This document shows, piece after piece, positions 1-11,861 of a stretch of 64,000 bases of DNA. The stretch is from Hawksworthiomyces lignivorus (lineage: Eukaryota; Ascomycota; Sordariomycetes; Ophiostomatales; Ophiostomataceae). The translations under genes were made by a program, and so were the position numbers. Position 1 is the stretch's first letter, and each line of letters opens with the position of its first letter. The DNA lies in the NCBI GenBank assembly GCA_002917075.1, contig NTMA01000140.1, positions 1 through 64,000 on the forward strand. Reading direction: 5' to 3'. The notes below the pieces were generated by a model, which was given only the letters and a program-made list of their open reading frames with translations, did not search any database and was not told the DNA's origin.

Positions 1-43
1 GCGGAGGACAGCTAACCTGCCTTTCGCCACGTACATACGAGAG

Positions 44-1006
44 ACAACACCAACCCCTCCCTCATTCTTGCCGCCTCCAAGAAGGCCGAGTACGCCAAGC
101 TGATCGACGATGCTGTCGTCTACGGCAAGAAGCACGGCGGCTCCCTGGACGAGCAGGTCGACGCCACCCTCGACCGCCTCCTGGTCGAGTTCGGCCGCGA
201 GATCCTGAACATCGTCCCCGGCCGCGTCTCCACCGAGGTCGACGCCAGCCTCTCCTTCGACACCAAGGCCTCCGTTGCCAAGGCCCTGCACATCATTGAC
301 GTGCGTCCTTGTTATTTTTTTTATAACTTTTTCTTATGTATTTTCCTTCTATTTTCGTGCTGACATTCCATCTCCTTCGTATTAGCTGTACAAGGAGCAG
401 GGCATCGCCAAGGAGCGCGTCCTGATCAAGGTCGCCTCCACCTGGGAGGGCATCAAGGCCGCTGAGATCCTGCAGCGCGACCACGGCGTCAACTGCAACC
501 TGACCCTGCTGTTCTCTCTGCCCCAGGCCATCGCCGCCGCCGAGGCCGGCGCTTTCCTCATCTCCCCCTTCGTCGGCCGCATCCTCGACTGGTACAAGGG
601 CCACACCGGCCAGGCCTACACCAAGGAGACCGACCCCGGCGTCGCCTCCGTCAAGTCCATCTTCAACTACTACAAGAAGTTCGGCTACAAGACCATCGTC
701 ATGGGCGCCTCCTTCCGCAACACTGGCGAGATCACCGAGCTGGCCGGCTGCGACTACCTCACCATCGCCCCGGCCCTGCTCGAGCAGCTGCTCAACTCCA
801 CCGAGGCCGTGCCCAAGAAGCTCGACGCCGCCGCCGCCTCCGCCCTCAGCATCGAGAAGAAGTCCTACATCACCAACGAGCCCGGCTTCCGCTTCGACTT
901 CAACGAGGAGCAGATGGCCGTCGAGAAGCTCCGCGAGGGCATCAGCAAGTTCGCCGCCGACACCGTCGTCCTCAAGGACATCCTCAAGCAGAAGCTGAGC
1001 GCATAA
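44..1006 (+). CDS. TAL1: Transaldolase, 5'-truncated
   Basis: This is the 3' part of a transaldolase, the cytosolic pentose-phosphate enzyme that moves a dihydroxyacetone unit from sedoheptulose-7-P to glyceraldehyde-3-P. Exons are about 44-300 and 386-1006, with an 85-nt intron (301-385). The TNPSLILAA segment typical of the family lies at the left edge. The catalytic lysine is in [10 protein letters not shown] (AAG at 428-430), and the C-terminal SFRNTGEI and GCDYLTIAP motifs are present. The protein ends KQKLSA at a TAA (1004-1006). The first exon(s) lie outside the window. A CTAAC branch point at 12-16 and an AG at 42-43 suggest an upstream intron ends at about 43, so the exact first codon is uncertain. 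The family call is secure. Confidence 0.95.
301..385 (+). other. Intron of the transaldolase gene
   Basis: GTGCGT donor at 301 and TTAG acceptor ending at 385. Removal joins HIID to [15 protein letters not shown] in frame and restores the uninterrupted transaldolase reading. Confidence 0.93.
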
Positions 1007-1099
1007 AGTGGCCAGATAGAAAAAGCTGCAGAAGAGGAGGAGGAGGAGGGGAAAGTAGAGAAGAGACATGACAAAAACGGAAAATGGCAAGCTTAAATT

Positions 1100-1144
<45 letters not shown>

Positions 1145-1836
1145 GGCAACACGATAAAGAGGGGAGACACAAAAAGAATAAACGTAGCTCATTACTATGC
1201 AAGTTTGATTTTTCTTGTATTAGTTCTTTTTTCTTGCTTCTTATCTTCATATGCCCCGGCGGGTTTTGTTTCTCTTCATTTCTTTTTTCTGGAGGCCATT
1301 TAGATTGCGCAGAAAACAGAACAGAGCAAACGGAAAGGACCTACCTTATAATAATACAAAAAATAAAACGGATCATGGATGCCGATTGAATCCATCAACA
1401 AAAGCTTGACTTTGACTGGTGCTTTGAGAGCTTGAGGGTGACAAATTGAAGAATACGACGCATTGAGAAGAAAGAGGAGACTTTCTCGTAATTGCAATGA
1501 GGCAAAAGGGTGAAAATAGGATATTGCGATAAGAGGGAATAATAATACGAGATATGTCATATATTTACATAAAACAAAGTTCCCTATGCAGAAGCGGCGA
1601 GGCTGATCCCATTTCAAGCCACCTGCCCTGTAAACAACACCTCAATCCAAAACAGGAACGAACGAGAGAATACGCTGTGATAACGCCATGAGCCCAGAGA
1701 GAAGACCACATATATCCCCTCACTGAACTGGTTTGCTTCGAGTCAGAGGACTCGCTGAGAACAAGACAAGATTTTGCCATACCAGAATAACCAAATGCTG
1801 AAAATTGAATGTGCGAGGCGCCAGACGGACGGGGGC
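1007..1836. other. Intergenic, convergent 3' flanks
   Basis: This stretch holds the 3' flanks of the transaldolase (+) and the Ppn2-like gene (-). It contains a long (CA)n array at 1101-1143 and AT-rich sequence. I see no coding potential beyond repeat-driven frames. Confidence 0.7.
1101..1143. repeat. (CA)n microsatellite
   Basis: About 21 perfect CA units lie in the 3' flank of the transaldolase gene. It is one of four CA/TG arrays in this window. Confidence 0.97.
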
Positions 1837-2249
1837 CTAGCTGGCGCCTTTCCGCTTTGCGCTCTGCGGGCAGTCGACCTGCTCGAGGCGGTGCTGCACG
1901 CGGCCCTCGCGGTCGGCCTCCACGATGAGCGCCGTGAGCTTACCGCCGTAGACGGCGCCGGAGTCGAGGCCGAACGTGTAGCCCGTGTCCTCGGGCGCGG
2001 CCTTGCTGCCGCTGCCGCCGCCAAACAGGCCGGCGAACCATCCGGCGGACGGCGCCAGGCCCGGCGGCACGGCCAGCCCCGTGACGGCGTCGTGGCCGTA
2101 GATGACGGTGGTGCGGTTGGCCGGGTCGGCGATGGCGTGCTGGGCCTGGTTCCAGGCGGCGGACCAGGGCACGCGATCGCCGGGGGCGCGGCCCTGGCTG
2201 GCGTGGCCCTCGATGGGCAGCAGCACAAAGTCGGGGGGCACGGCCATGG

Positions 2250-2286
<37 letters not shown>

Positions 2287-4032
2287 GTGAGGGTCTTTGT
2301 TGCTTAGCCGTCTGGGCGGCGACGGCGGCAGGACGCCCGGCAGCGGCAGCGGCGTGCCGGGCGGCCCGTGCGGGTGCGCCGGGTCCGGCCCGTAGGCGGC
2401 GCGCTGCATCTGGCGGAACTCGGCCTCGATGCGGTTGCCGGGCACGTAGACGGCGGCGCCGGGCGCGATGCGGCCGCGCGACTGCAGCCGCAGGCGCTTC
2501 TCGGCGATCTGGGCCGCCCGCGCCCGCCGCACCTCGTCGGCCGGGCGCACCAGGCTGCGCATCGTCATGGCCGCGTAGGGGTCCTGGCGCGCGAGCGGCA
2601 CGCCCGGCACGAGCCCCGCGTGCACGACGACGACGTCGTCGAACGGCGCGGACGCTGAAGATGTTGCAGATCCCGCAGACCCCGCAGACCCCGCAGACCC
2701 CGCCGCCGTCGCTGGCGCGACGCGGCCCAGGTGCAGCACCACCGGCAGCTCCGCCAGCCAGCGCACCTGCTCCGGCGTCAGGCTCGCCGCCGTCGCGCGC
2801 TCGACCGCGTCGCCGTGCGGGAACGGGTCCTGCTCGAGCGGGTCGACGCCGTCGTCTTCTTTTTTGCCGGCGTCGTCGCGGCTGGGCGCCAGGCCGAGGT
2901 CCGCCGCGAACCGGTCGTGGTCGATCGTCTCCTCCTCGCTCTTCTTCCGCCTGCTGCTGACCCCGCCCAGGCCCAGCCGCGCCAGCACGCCCGCGCCGCC
3001 CTCCGCCTCCTGCGCCGCCTTCTCCTCCGCCTCGCGCGCCAGCATCTCCCGCGCTCGCTCGCGCTTGCCCTCCTCCTCGACCGTCGCTACTGCCTTTGAC
3101 GACGCCGCCGCCGCCGCCGCCGCCGTCCGCGCCCGCTGCCGCGCCCGCTCCATCGACGCCTGCACCAGCAGCACACGGTCCTCGTGGTTGCCGCGCACCG
3201 CGCTGGCCCCCACGTCCATCGCCAGCTGCACCACCCCGGGGCTGTCCGGGCCCTTGTTGATCAGGTCGCCCGTCAGCACCAGGTGGTCGCCGCCCGCCCC
3301 CGGCGCAAACCCAATCTTCGCCAGCAGCGCCTCCAGCGGCGCCCGCTGCCCGTGCACGTCGCCCACGAACACGATCCGCCGCCGCCGCAGCACGTCCGCG
3401 TCGTCGCCCGCGTCGAAGCCCGCGTCGTCGCCCTCCACGAGCAGCTCCACGCGCTGCTCTGCCACCACGTTGGCCAAGCCCTCCGCCAGCGGCCGTGCCG
3501 TCGTATCGTACGCCATTGGGTCCATGGGCTTCTTCAGGAGCTCGTCGATGGTCAGAGGCGGCGGCCGCAACTTTTTGCTGACCATGCCGGTCTTGTCCTT
3601 TGCCGCTTCTTTCGCCTCTTCTTCTGCTTTGTGCTCTTCTTCCGTCTGCAGCGATTCTCGCTCGTCTGCTGCCGTTTCTAGTTTTTCCGTTGCTGCCAGT
3701 GGTGGTTGGGATGGCAGTGCTGATATTGGTGGTGATGGTGGTGGAGGAGGATGTGGTAGTGCGTGAACCTGCTGTTCTGGTTTCGCCACTAACACTGGCT
3801 CAGCTGCTAACGCCGGCTTGTGCCCCAATTCCGGCCCGCCGCCTATTGGGGGCATCTGTGCCGCTCCCTTCCTCGCTCGCTCGGGATCGTCTTCTGGTGA
3901 CGCTGCTGGCACGAATTCGGACGACAATGTATCTGGTTTTGAGTACGCCATGTAGACGGTCAGCAGCACCACAAAGGCGACGACAATAACCAGCCGGCGG
4001 CGTCGGACCCGCCCAACAAATGGGACGACCAT
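1837..4032 (-). CDS. Membrane-anchored metallophosphoesterase, Ppn2-like endopolyphosphatase
   Basis: 731 residues without introns. A basic cytosolic tail and one membrane segment (about residues 14-29) precede a Pro/Glu-rich linker and then a calcineurin-like phosphoesterase domain. Metal-binding blocks are GDVHG (224-228), GDLINKGP (255-262) and GNHEDR (281-286), with a later HAGLVPG and a C-terminal YGHDAVTG. This order plus the N-terminal anchor matches yeast Ppn2, a vacuolar metal-dependent endopolyphosphatase; the substrate is inferred. The ATG at 4032 is chosen because the frame continues upstream only through a TTG. Low-complexity insertions occur inside the catalytic domain: a poly-Asp run encoded at about 2249-2286 and a Gly-Ser-Ala repeat at about 2668-2700. 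It could also be a bis(5'-nucleosyl)-tetraphosphatase-type phosphatase. Confidence 0.82.
2668..2700. repeat. 9-bp tandem repeat inside the Ppn2-like gene
   Basis: About three and a half units of a GCAGACCCC-type 9-mer encode a GlySerAla repeat between the conserved metallophosphoesterase blocks. The array is in frame and so tolerated. Confidence 0.85.
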
Positions 4033-6677
4033 TCGGGGCAGATGTGGAAAGGTAGGCAAAAAAAAAAAGGATAAGATAGATGGAAAAATGGAGGAGTGAG
4101 ACGGAGGGCCCTTTCTTGCTCTCTCGCTCTCACCCTTGTTCCGGCAGCCTTTGGTCCATTCAAGATGCCAGCAGATGGGTGGTAAAAGGGAGTGAATACG
4201 CCCTAGTCTCTCATGCGAGAGCTGGCACTGTCCGAAAGAACTAGGTAAAGCGGGTGGTATAAATATACGGGAAAGTCGTGGTTATGGTTCGTCGAATGCT
4301 GACTCCAGAGTTGAGTTGAAAATCTGTTGGCAGTTGCAGAAAGGAGGTCAATCTCTGAACTCCTGCTGGGATACAGATTGAAGTGAAGTGAAGCAGCAGT
4401 TACCAAAGACCAACTGGCACCATAAAATATATTTTTTAAACCAGTAACCTAAATATTTTTCTGCGTCTGCTCGAACGACAATGAGGGCCAGCTGCCTTCG
4501 GATACAAAGAAAGAGACCAAAAATATCTGTGATGTTTGGTGAAAGGGTGGCTGCCGGGGACGTCGCGTGCTCAGTTGCCACAGTGAGTTTAGATGCAAAG
4601 TGTAGATGTAAGTTGACATCAGAAGGCGGTTGGCTGGGGCCAGAATGGTCGATGGCTGGTAAGAAATGGAAGAAAAGAACAAGAAAAATAAAATAAACAA
4701 ATCACTATTATACAACAAGAGATCCTGCTTTGCACAATACCGACAGAGAGGTCCGGCTCAGAAAAAGGCCAAGTGAGCGCCAAGTAGAGCGACAACGGTC
4801 GCATAAGACGACAAAGATGTGGCCAAGGAAAAAAGATTAATATGCCAAGCCTATAAGACTGTTTTCATTCCGTTGGCCAGGGAGAAGCAAAGAAGATGTA
4901 TGAACGTCACCGATCTTCTCCTGGTCATCTCTTTCCCCATAGCCATGCATGTATTTAATTTATCTGCGTCGTTTTGTATATCGACGGGGTTGTCAGTCGA
5001 GGACTGGCCATTTCGTTCCCTTTTCTTCCCAGCTTCTCGAGCATTTTCTTTATCTCATCTGCTCCCCCCCTTCTTCTTCCGAGAGTCTATCATACTCTGT
5101 ATTACTTCTGATCCATTAGAACACAAGATGGGGGGTGCCCACCGCCTTTGCCAAGACCTCGCCAAGCCGTTTTCAGGCTTGTACTCCCGCAGCTGTCTAT
5201 ACACGTATTCGGCGATGAATTCCTAGGGCTATCTAGCAATAAAGTCACCCTAGTTCGTCTTAGTTGTGAAGTTGTGACTGGCATGGAACTTGGGCAGCCC
5301 CCTGCTTCAACGAATTGCTACTCGATGCCCACCTCCTCAGCCTCTTCTCAACCCCTTTGGCCATCCTTTCAGCCTCCTGGATTAAAATGACTCTGGCTCT
5401 TGCCTGTAGGCCTGGGGTTCCAAGTATCCTTATGATGCTTCTGTTTTACGATGACCAGACACTCGGAGCATAGCTCGACCGCGGTGGTCGCGGTGATCAG
5501 AAGGTAAATATGCCAGCGTTTGCGCTGGCGAATTCTGTGAAGATATTGCCCCCCCCCCCCAAGTCAAGATGGCCAACAAAACTGGACACAAATTTAATCG
5601 AAATTGGGGTTACGTCTTGGAGATGCCGCTGCGCGCTGGGTATGCCAGTGCGTGTCCCATGCTCCATGCGCGGGTGCTCCGTAGATTCCGCACCGCGGGC
5701 TACAAAATTCTTGAAAGATTATCAGAAATGAGATAACACAAAACGACATGAGCTGTGGGCCTCTTACGTATGCCCATTTCTCCTGATCTTGGTGCTTGCC
5801 GGCCCTTTCTGGTTCTTGGATGGCACTCCAAGCAAAGGCTTTTACATGCAAGCTCAGGCGCTAGTGAATTCGATGTGGGGAGATAGAAGGCCGCCCCGTC
5901 CGAAGGCGAGCTGGACCTGCAACCTGTAGTGGGATGACGGGACGAGAACTGTAGCGTATGTAGGCTCGTAGTCTATCTCTAACGGTGTGCTCTTAATACC
6001 GCCGTGCATTGTGTTGGCTTACAGCGTATTCCTTTTTTTTCTGGTCCGTCATGCAGGCGGCACGCGACACCGTTCTGGCCTGTCAGAAAACGTCACCCAT
6101 TATTAGGGGGCAAATCGCTTGCGTTCCGCCGTAAACCAGGAAGAGCAGGTGGGCGCGCGACAATTCTTCTCCCCCTCCAAAAACCAACCCCTGGCCTCCC
6201 CTGACCCATCACTATCTCTGTCGTGTGCTCTTATTCGGTTACTCCATTTTAAAAGTGAATCATGTACTGATACAGAGTACAGCAACCAAATATTGTAATG
6301 ATTATCAGTAAAGCTTGTTTTGGCGGTTTTGATTATCCTTTCTCGAATTGCTGCTGTTCAGCGGGTCTTTCAAGAATGATCAAGTCCTTTCATCATATAC
6401 ACGGAGTGAACTGCTAACACTCTTTCAGCCTTGCTGTACTTGTGCTGAGCACTAGTGCAAACCAATTCCTGCCACACTGAGTCCTTCTGAAGAGCTTCCC
6501 ACCCCATGAGAGCGCCTGACAGAATGCATTACTGGCCGAGATGGTTATCTATTATCAATCAGGAATGTGCTTCAATCTTGAACAGTGAGATAAGACCTTT
6601 TTGTTCTCTTTTCCCGAAAGAGAAGTCCCCCCCCGCGGGATCAGAAGCGAACGTTTAGAGGAGCAGTTCTTCTTTTT

Positions 6678-6713
<36 letters not shown>

Positions 6714-7728
6714 CGAAGCACAAATTAAGATATTTCGATTGTACCAAGACAAATGTTCTAAGGACCTTGGCTCTCTCCCGTCCTCGCATCTTATTTCATG
6801 TAGATCGAACGCTGGATTACGCACGCTATCTAATCTGTGTGCGCTGCTTAGAGCCCCTTCATCTCTGGCTTGGCTGTCCGACGGGCGCCGTCGCCGGCAG
6901 GATGCGACCCTGTCAGCGGATTCTACCCTGGCACTCTGGCTGGGACATAGCCGCTTCTGGGGGAGAAGAAGCGAAAGGGATGCAGGAATAGGATTCGCTA
7001 AGCACAGTATTACCCCGTAACTCATTTTGTTCGTTGCACGATCCAGGGGTGGCAGCCACATTTGCAAGAGGCGACGCCTTGTGCTCATTGGTGAAATGTC
7101 TGCTACGCGTCCGTACGGAGCAGCCATGGTCCGAAGGGGTCTTGGTCGTGCCGATGACCGCTCACTGGTTCGATCACGACGACGGTCAGTGTCTGACAGC
7201 TTCGTCTCTCGTCAACGCTAGCGAGGAGAAATTTTGCTTTGCTTAATCTAGCTGCTGCTCCGCGCGTCCAAGTCGACCAGGTACTTGTATGTACTGCGCG
7301 GCATGGTCTGAGCAGGGCATTGGTGTAATTGGCGGTTATGAATAAAACCGTATTCGTCGTATGTAAAGCGATCTTTGAAAATGCATTGGAAGCGTCCAAG
7401 CCAGGCAAAATTGCTCCTTGCGTATCAAACATAACACATAAGCATACAGCTGATTCTCCCCAGACCATATTACAGTAAAACCGGCAATAAGAATAACAAG
7501 AGTGAGATAAGATTGTATTGTCCCGACAGGTCGCAAACGGTATCGAAAAGCCTGCCGCCCCAAATGCCCTGTTTTTGTTGCCCTGTTCCCGAAACGCCTT
7601 TGGTATTGTCTTTTTTTTTTCTTTATGCCATGCCGTTGTCGTGACTCCATTTGTATACGTAAATGCCACATTGCTGTTATGTTACAAGGTAATTTCTTTT
7701 TTCTATCTTCTTCCTCCTCCTCTTTCCG
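4033..7728. other. 3.7-kb intergenic region
   Basis: This lies between the 5' end of the Ppn2-like gene and the 3' end of PET191, both on the minus strand. It contains a (C)10 run near 5551, a (GT)n array at 6683-6709 and AT-rich stretches. Open frames are short, show no recognisable motif and have no splice-consistent continuation. The first few hundred bases left of 4033 should carry the Ppn2-like promoter. I see no gene here. Confidence 0.6.
6683..6709. repeat. (GT)n microsatellite
   Basis: About 13 perfect GT units directly after a run of T. Confidence 0.96.
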
Positions 7729-8291
7729 TCATGACTTCTTCGCCTCCTGCTCTTTGCGGTACTTCTCGTTCTCCAGCTCGCGCCAGTCCGGCGGCGCCTT
7801 CTCGTTGCCCGACGTCTCCTTGACGACGCCGCCGTACGCGGACCGGCCGGCGTAGAGCTGGTAGCCGTCGTCTGGGCCGGCGCCGACCTTGGTCGCCTGG
7901 CCGTCGCCGTCGGTCTCGGCGCCCGCCGCGTGCGCCTGCAGCAGCTTTGCCGACGCCGGCTGGTTGCCGCGGAAGCGCAGGCGCATGTCGATCATGCCGC
8001 GGCGGCACTCGCCGAAGCCCCGCTTGAGCTGCTGGCACTTGGTCGGCAGGGTGTCCACCAGCGGCGCGCGCAGGCAGTCGGCCGCCGAGTTGCGGTGCAC
8101 CATGACGCAGTCCGACTCCTGGAGGCACTGCGCCAGTGCGGCACCTGGAGAGAGAAGAAGCCGCGGTCAGCCGAGCAATTTGTTTTCTTTTTTTTTTTTT
8201 TTTGCAAAAAGAGGGACAGGCCGGAGAGATGCAGAAAGGCAAAAATAGAGGAGACGCGGTACTCACGGATTTCTTTGCATGAGCTGGGCAT
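7729..8291 (-). CDS. PET191: Cytochrome c oxidase assembly factor Pet191/COA5
   Basis: 146 residues from exons 8291-8267 and 8144-7729, with a 122-nt intron (8145-8266). This twin-CX9C protein of the mitochondrial intermembrane space is needed to assemble complex IV. Cysteines sit at 5, 15, 21, 32, 45 and 55: C5-x9-C15 and C45-x9-C55 form the twin motif, and C21-x10-C32 is the third pair seen in Pet191 proteins. The spliced start MPSSCKEIRAALAQCLQES is characteristic of the family. The protein is longer than yeast Pet191 because of a roughly 75-residue polar C-terminal extension (ending EQEAKKS) that is poorly conserved. A CCAAT box lies about 140 bp upstream of the ATG. Confidence 0.95.
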
Positions 8292-9103
8292 GGTGACAAT
8301 TGGTTACGCACGGAATACCTCGAACGGCAGTGTCCACGACCATCGTCTGATTTTTTGCGCCTCGGAGTGCTCGCGAGACATCTAAATTATTCTGCAGCGG
8401 TCCTCCACAGAACAAACTACGCGCTGTGATTGGCCGTACTGATGCGCCACGTGCAGCTCCAGCCACAGCGGAGATAGGTCCCTTGTACTCTCCGTATTAG
8501 TGAGCAGTGGCCAGGCCTTTTACAGCCTTTCATAGTGCTATGTAGTAGCACATAGTACCTACGATAGCAGATCCACTGTATAGACGTAATCTGTATATCG
8601 CATGTTGAGCACTGGGCAGGTGCGATGGTGCCCATTTTGCATGTGACAGCAACTGCCCTGTCCAATATTTTCTTGTTTCGTATCTCTCGATGCAGCCTTA
8701 AGCTCCATCCTTCACGATGGTCTCTGTTGCTCACCAACTATAGTATTAAGGCTGTCAACGAGATTTGCCATTAACTGTGCGCGCCATAAGAGTTTCTCCG
8801 CCCTTCATTCCAACGGCCTTGCCGAGCCATGCACGCCGTCCCATCGTCGCGTTCACCCGCCTAAACTTCGTTAGCTTCATAGCTTCCCTTAGAGCTAAAA
8901 AGGGGTCAATCGACGTTGGCACCACCGCGACGCGAGCTGGTCTCTTTCGCGAAGACCGGTTCTTCCTTTTTGTTATTCCGTTGATTCTCCTTCTGTGACT
9001 CTTCTCCTCTTTTATTTTCTTTTTGGGTCTGCTATTTGCAGCGACTCTCTCCCGCGGGCTCTCTCTCTATCTCCGCCGCCGCTGGAGAGAGCTACCTCTC
9101 ATC
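8292..9103. other. Divergent promoter region, PET191 / sterol-ester lipase
   Basis: 812 bp shared between two divergently transcribed genes. It contains a CCAAT box oriented toward PET191 and a pyrimidine-rich stretch (about 8960-9085) just before the lipase ATG, as is usual for fungal 5' leaders. Confidence 0.7.
8429..8433 (-). promoter_or_regulatory. CCAAT box upstream of PET191
   Basis: The minus strand reads GGCCAATCACAG, about 140 bp upstream of the PET191 ATG. CCAAT is bound by the Hap2/3/5 complex, which controls many respiratory genes in fungi. Position and orientation fit, but binding is inferred. Confidence 0.5.
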
Positions 9104-11407
9104 ATGCCTGTGCCTTTCATCGGGCGGCTCAATGTGTAAGTCGAAAAAAGGCAAACAAGCTTGTCATCCGTCGTGCAATGCTGCTTATTTTCTGATGCTG
9201 ACAGTTACTACTGTACAGGACCGAATATACCGCCCTTGTCAGCTCCTTTTGCTTGGTGGCCCTCGAGGCCATCATCCGCGTCCTTACCTTGGCTTTGCGT
9301 GCGTTTCCTCTGCCTCTTGTGCCCTGCACCCTTCTATGCTCTCTTTTGTCTTTCTCTTTGGATAAATCGTCTATGGTTCTGACTCGCTTCCTTGCTCCCT
9401 ACAGCAAATTCCCTCCTCGCCCTCTGCTACCGCGCTTCAAGGCGACTGTTCAACAGGTTTACAAGTCCAGCCCAAAAACGAGCAGAAGAGAGAAAGAAAA
9501 GTATGGTGGCGGCTCCTTCATCTCCAAGTGAGCCTCGTATTCTCGTTGTATTTGCTGACAGACTAGCCACCTCTACCTTGATCCGCGACGCATCTGATTT
9601 TGTCGAGCTCTGCAGCCTCTTCGGCTACACGGCCGAGGAGCACGTCTTCCAGACCAAAGATGGCTACCTGCTGGGCCTCCACCGCCTGGCCTGGCGAAAA
9701 GGCGAAGAGGATCAGAAGGTCAACGCAGGTCCAAAGAGCCTGAAGAAGCGCGTGGTCTACTTACATCACGGCTTGCTTATGAACAGCGAGGTCTGGGTCT
9801 GCATCACCGACGCCCGCCGATGCCTGCCTTTTATTCTGGTCGAGCGTGGCTTTGACGTTTGGTTTGGCAACAACCGCGGCAACAAGTATTCTAAGAAGTC
9901 GATCCGCTCTGGGTCGAAGAGCATCCAGTTCTGGAATTTCTCCATCGACGAGTTCGCCTTCCATGACATCCCCGACAGCATCGCCTACGTGCTCGAGACC
10001 ACCGGCGAGACGTCCCTCTCCTACATCGGCTTCTCCCAGGGCACCGCCCAGGCCTTTGCGGCCCTGGCCATCCACCCCAAGCTCAACGACCAGGTTAACG
10101 TCTTTATCGCCCTGGCTCCTGCCATGTCGCCCGCCGGCCTGTCCAACGGCATCGTGGATGCCCTCGTCAAGGCCTCGCCGCAGGTGCTCTATCTGCTCTT
10201 CGGCCGCCGCTCTATTCTCAGCTCGGCGACGCTGTGGCAGTCTATTCTGTACCCGCCCATTTTTGTGCGTGTCATCGACATCGGCCTCTCCTTTCTCTTT
10301 GGCTGGCGCACAGCAAACATCTCCATCTCCCAGAAGCTGGCTGCCTACCCTCATCTCTACTCTTACACCAGCACCAAGTCGGTCGTGCACTGGTTCCAGA
10401 TCATCCGCACCAAGTCCTTCCAGATGTACGACGACGACGTCTACCCGCTGCTGTCCACACAGTCCAAGCACACCAAGGTCGCCAAGTATCCCACGCGGAA
10501 CATTAAGACGCCCGTCGTCCTCGTCTACGGCGGCAGCGACTCGCTCGTCGACATCAAGGCGATGCTGCGCGAGCTGCCGTCCCAGACCGTCGCCACCGAG
10601 GTTCCCCACTACGAGCACCTCGACTTCCTCTGGGCGCGCGACGTCGACTCGCAGGTGTTCCGCCACGTCTTCGACGCCCTCGAGAGCTTCCCCCGCGCCG
10701 AGCATACCAAGGAAGACTACGCGCGGTACCGGAGTGCACGTCACACGAGCCTCAGCGCATCCAATTCGTTCAAGCGCCACGCGGCACAGAATAGCGACGC
10801 TGCTGAGGGCGAGCTGGGCGGCCAGAATGGCGCTGGTAAGCTAGACGTTGTAGACGGCGGCGATGGCAGCAGCAGCAGCAACAATAACAACAACCTACAG
10901 CCGCCCGTTGAAGAGGAGCAGCGTCCGGATCGTTCAGAAGACGACCTGCTTCTGGACGACGATGCGACATGGAGCCAACCGGGTTCCCCCCCGGCGGAGC
11001 CTCCGCTGCACGGCGTGTCCGCCTTCTCCACAGCCACGGCGCCGCCGCCTCTAGTCGCTGCCGTGCCCACGGCCCGCCGGCTGGGAACTGCCGAAGCGGG
11101 CGAGACCCAGCCGGCGGCCAGTGGTGGACTGTCAGCTGAAGCAACAAGTAGTGCTAGCGCAGAAGCAGCGGCGGCGCCGCCGCCGCCCATCCCGCGCAAG
11201 GTATCGACAGAGAGATTCCGCAGCGCAAGTAGTCTGAGCATCGACTCCATGAAAGGCGGCAAGGGTGGCATCCGTCTGGGCAGCAGCAAAGCGGCAGGCG
11301 GCATCATCTCCACCGAGGCAGCGCTGGGCAACTCGGTGACCGGGACGTCAAGCTCAGACGAGGGCCGAAACATCAGCAACAAGCTTGGCCGGCGCGTGCC
11401 GTCCTGA
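9104..11407 (+). CDS. Tgl1/Yeh-type steryl ester hydrolase (alpha/beta-hydrolase lipase)
   Basis: About 704 residues from exons 9104-9135, 9219-9298 and 9405-11407. The first two exons encode a short tail and a hydrophobic anchor (VALEAIIRVLTLAL), which were needed to find the true ATG (MPVPFIGRLNV). The lipase domain starts at DFVELCSLFGY, the AB-hydrolase lipase entry segment, followed by HHGLLMNSEVW and GNNRGN. Catalytic triad: Ser248 in GFSQG, Asp416 in GGSDSLVD and His442 in YEHLDFLW. Relatives hydrolyse sterol esters at lipid droplets or the ER. About 200 C-terminal residues are Ser/Ala/Gln-rich and probably disordered. Positions 9501-9566 (or 9528-9566) look like an in-frame, stop-free intron; if spliced, 13-22 residues disappear just before DFVELC and residue numbers fall accordingly. 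Confidence 0.9.
9501..9566 (+). other. Candidate in-frame intron in the lipase gene
   Basis: GTATGG donor at 9501 (an alternative GTGAGC donor lies at 9528), a GCTGAC branch-like element at 9554-9559 and a TAG acceptor ending at 9566. Either choice removes a multiple of three bases and introduces no stop, so frame alone cannot decide. The peptide it encodes is hydrophobic and unlike the flanking sequence. Confidence 0.5.
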
Positions 11408-11733
11408 TTTTCTACGGGTTTTATTTCATGTTCTATTTTTTTTTACGGCTGCACACCATACCTCTGCTTTTATTCCGTACACGCACGAAGTGCTACATTT
11501 ATGACCAATACGGGGAGGGAATCTGAAAAACGAAACATTTCCGGTGTATTCGGTGTTGTTGGGACTGGCGCATAGGACGAACAAAACTGCGAGCATATAG
11601 ATTGGCAGAACAAAATTGTATAAATTGCTACCCTTGAAGAACTAACTGTGCACTCTTCAACGACAAAAATAAAAGGTGAATAAAAAAAAAAGCAAGTAGA
11701 GAGCAGAGATGCCTCAAGAGAAACAAGAAGAGC
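11408..11733. other. Intergenic, 3' flank of the lipase gene
   Basis: AT-rich 3' flank of the lipase gene, ending at the tRNA terminator. No coding or structural signal seen. Confidence 0.6.
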
Positions 11734-11739
11734 AAAAAA
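11734..11739 (-). terminator. RNA polymerase III T-tract terminator
   Basis: Six T on the minus strand begin five bases after the last tRNA base. This is the usual Pol III stop. Confidence 0.85.
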
Positions 11740-11744
11740 TTATC

Positions 11745-11861
11745 CGACCCCCCTGGGACTCGAACCCAGAATCTTTGCCAGCAGTTGTGTATTTTCTTCT
11801 TGCGAGATCACAAGTGAAAAGCCGACCGGAAAGCAACGCCTTACCATTAGGCCAAGGGGCC
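11745..11861 (-). tRNA. tRNA-Arg(CCG) with a 45-nt intron
   Basis: The minus strand folds as a tRNA. Acceptor GGCCCCT pairs with GGGGGTC (with G-U pairs), the D arm is GCC/GGC, the anticodon stem is TTGCT/GGCAA and the T arm is CTGGG/CCCAG around TTCGAGT. The loop reads TTCCGG...T, giving anticodon CCG (arginine, codon CGG). The intron (11825-11781, 45 nt) sits in the canonical place, one base 3' of the anticodon. The mature length is 72 nt plus CCA. The internal A box (TGGCCTAATGG) and B box (GGTTCGAGTCC) match consensus. Confidence 0.93.

Noticed and set aside
4033..4059. Nine extra codons before the Ppn2-like ATG
   Set aside because: The frame extends only to a TTG; no upstream ATG exists in frame.
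7103..7669. 188-codon minus-strand frame between the Ppn2-like gene and PET191
   Set aside because: No recognisable domain and a mixed composition. It starts and stops without relation to splice or promoter signals.
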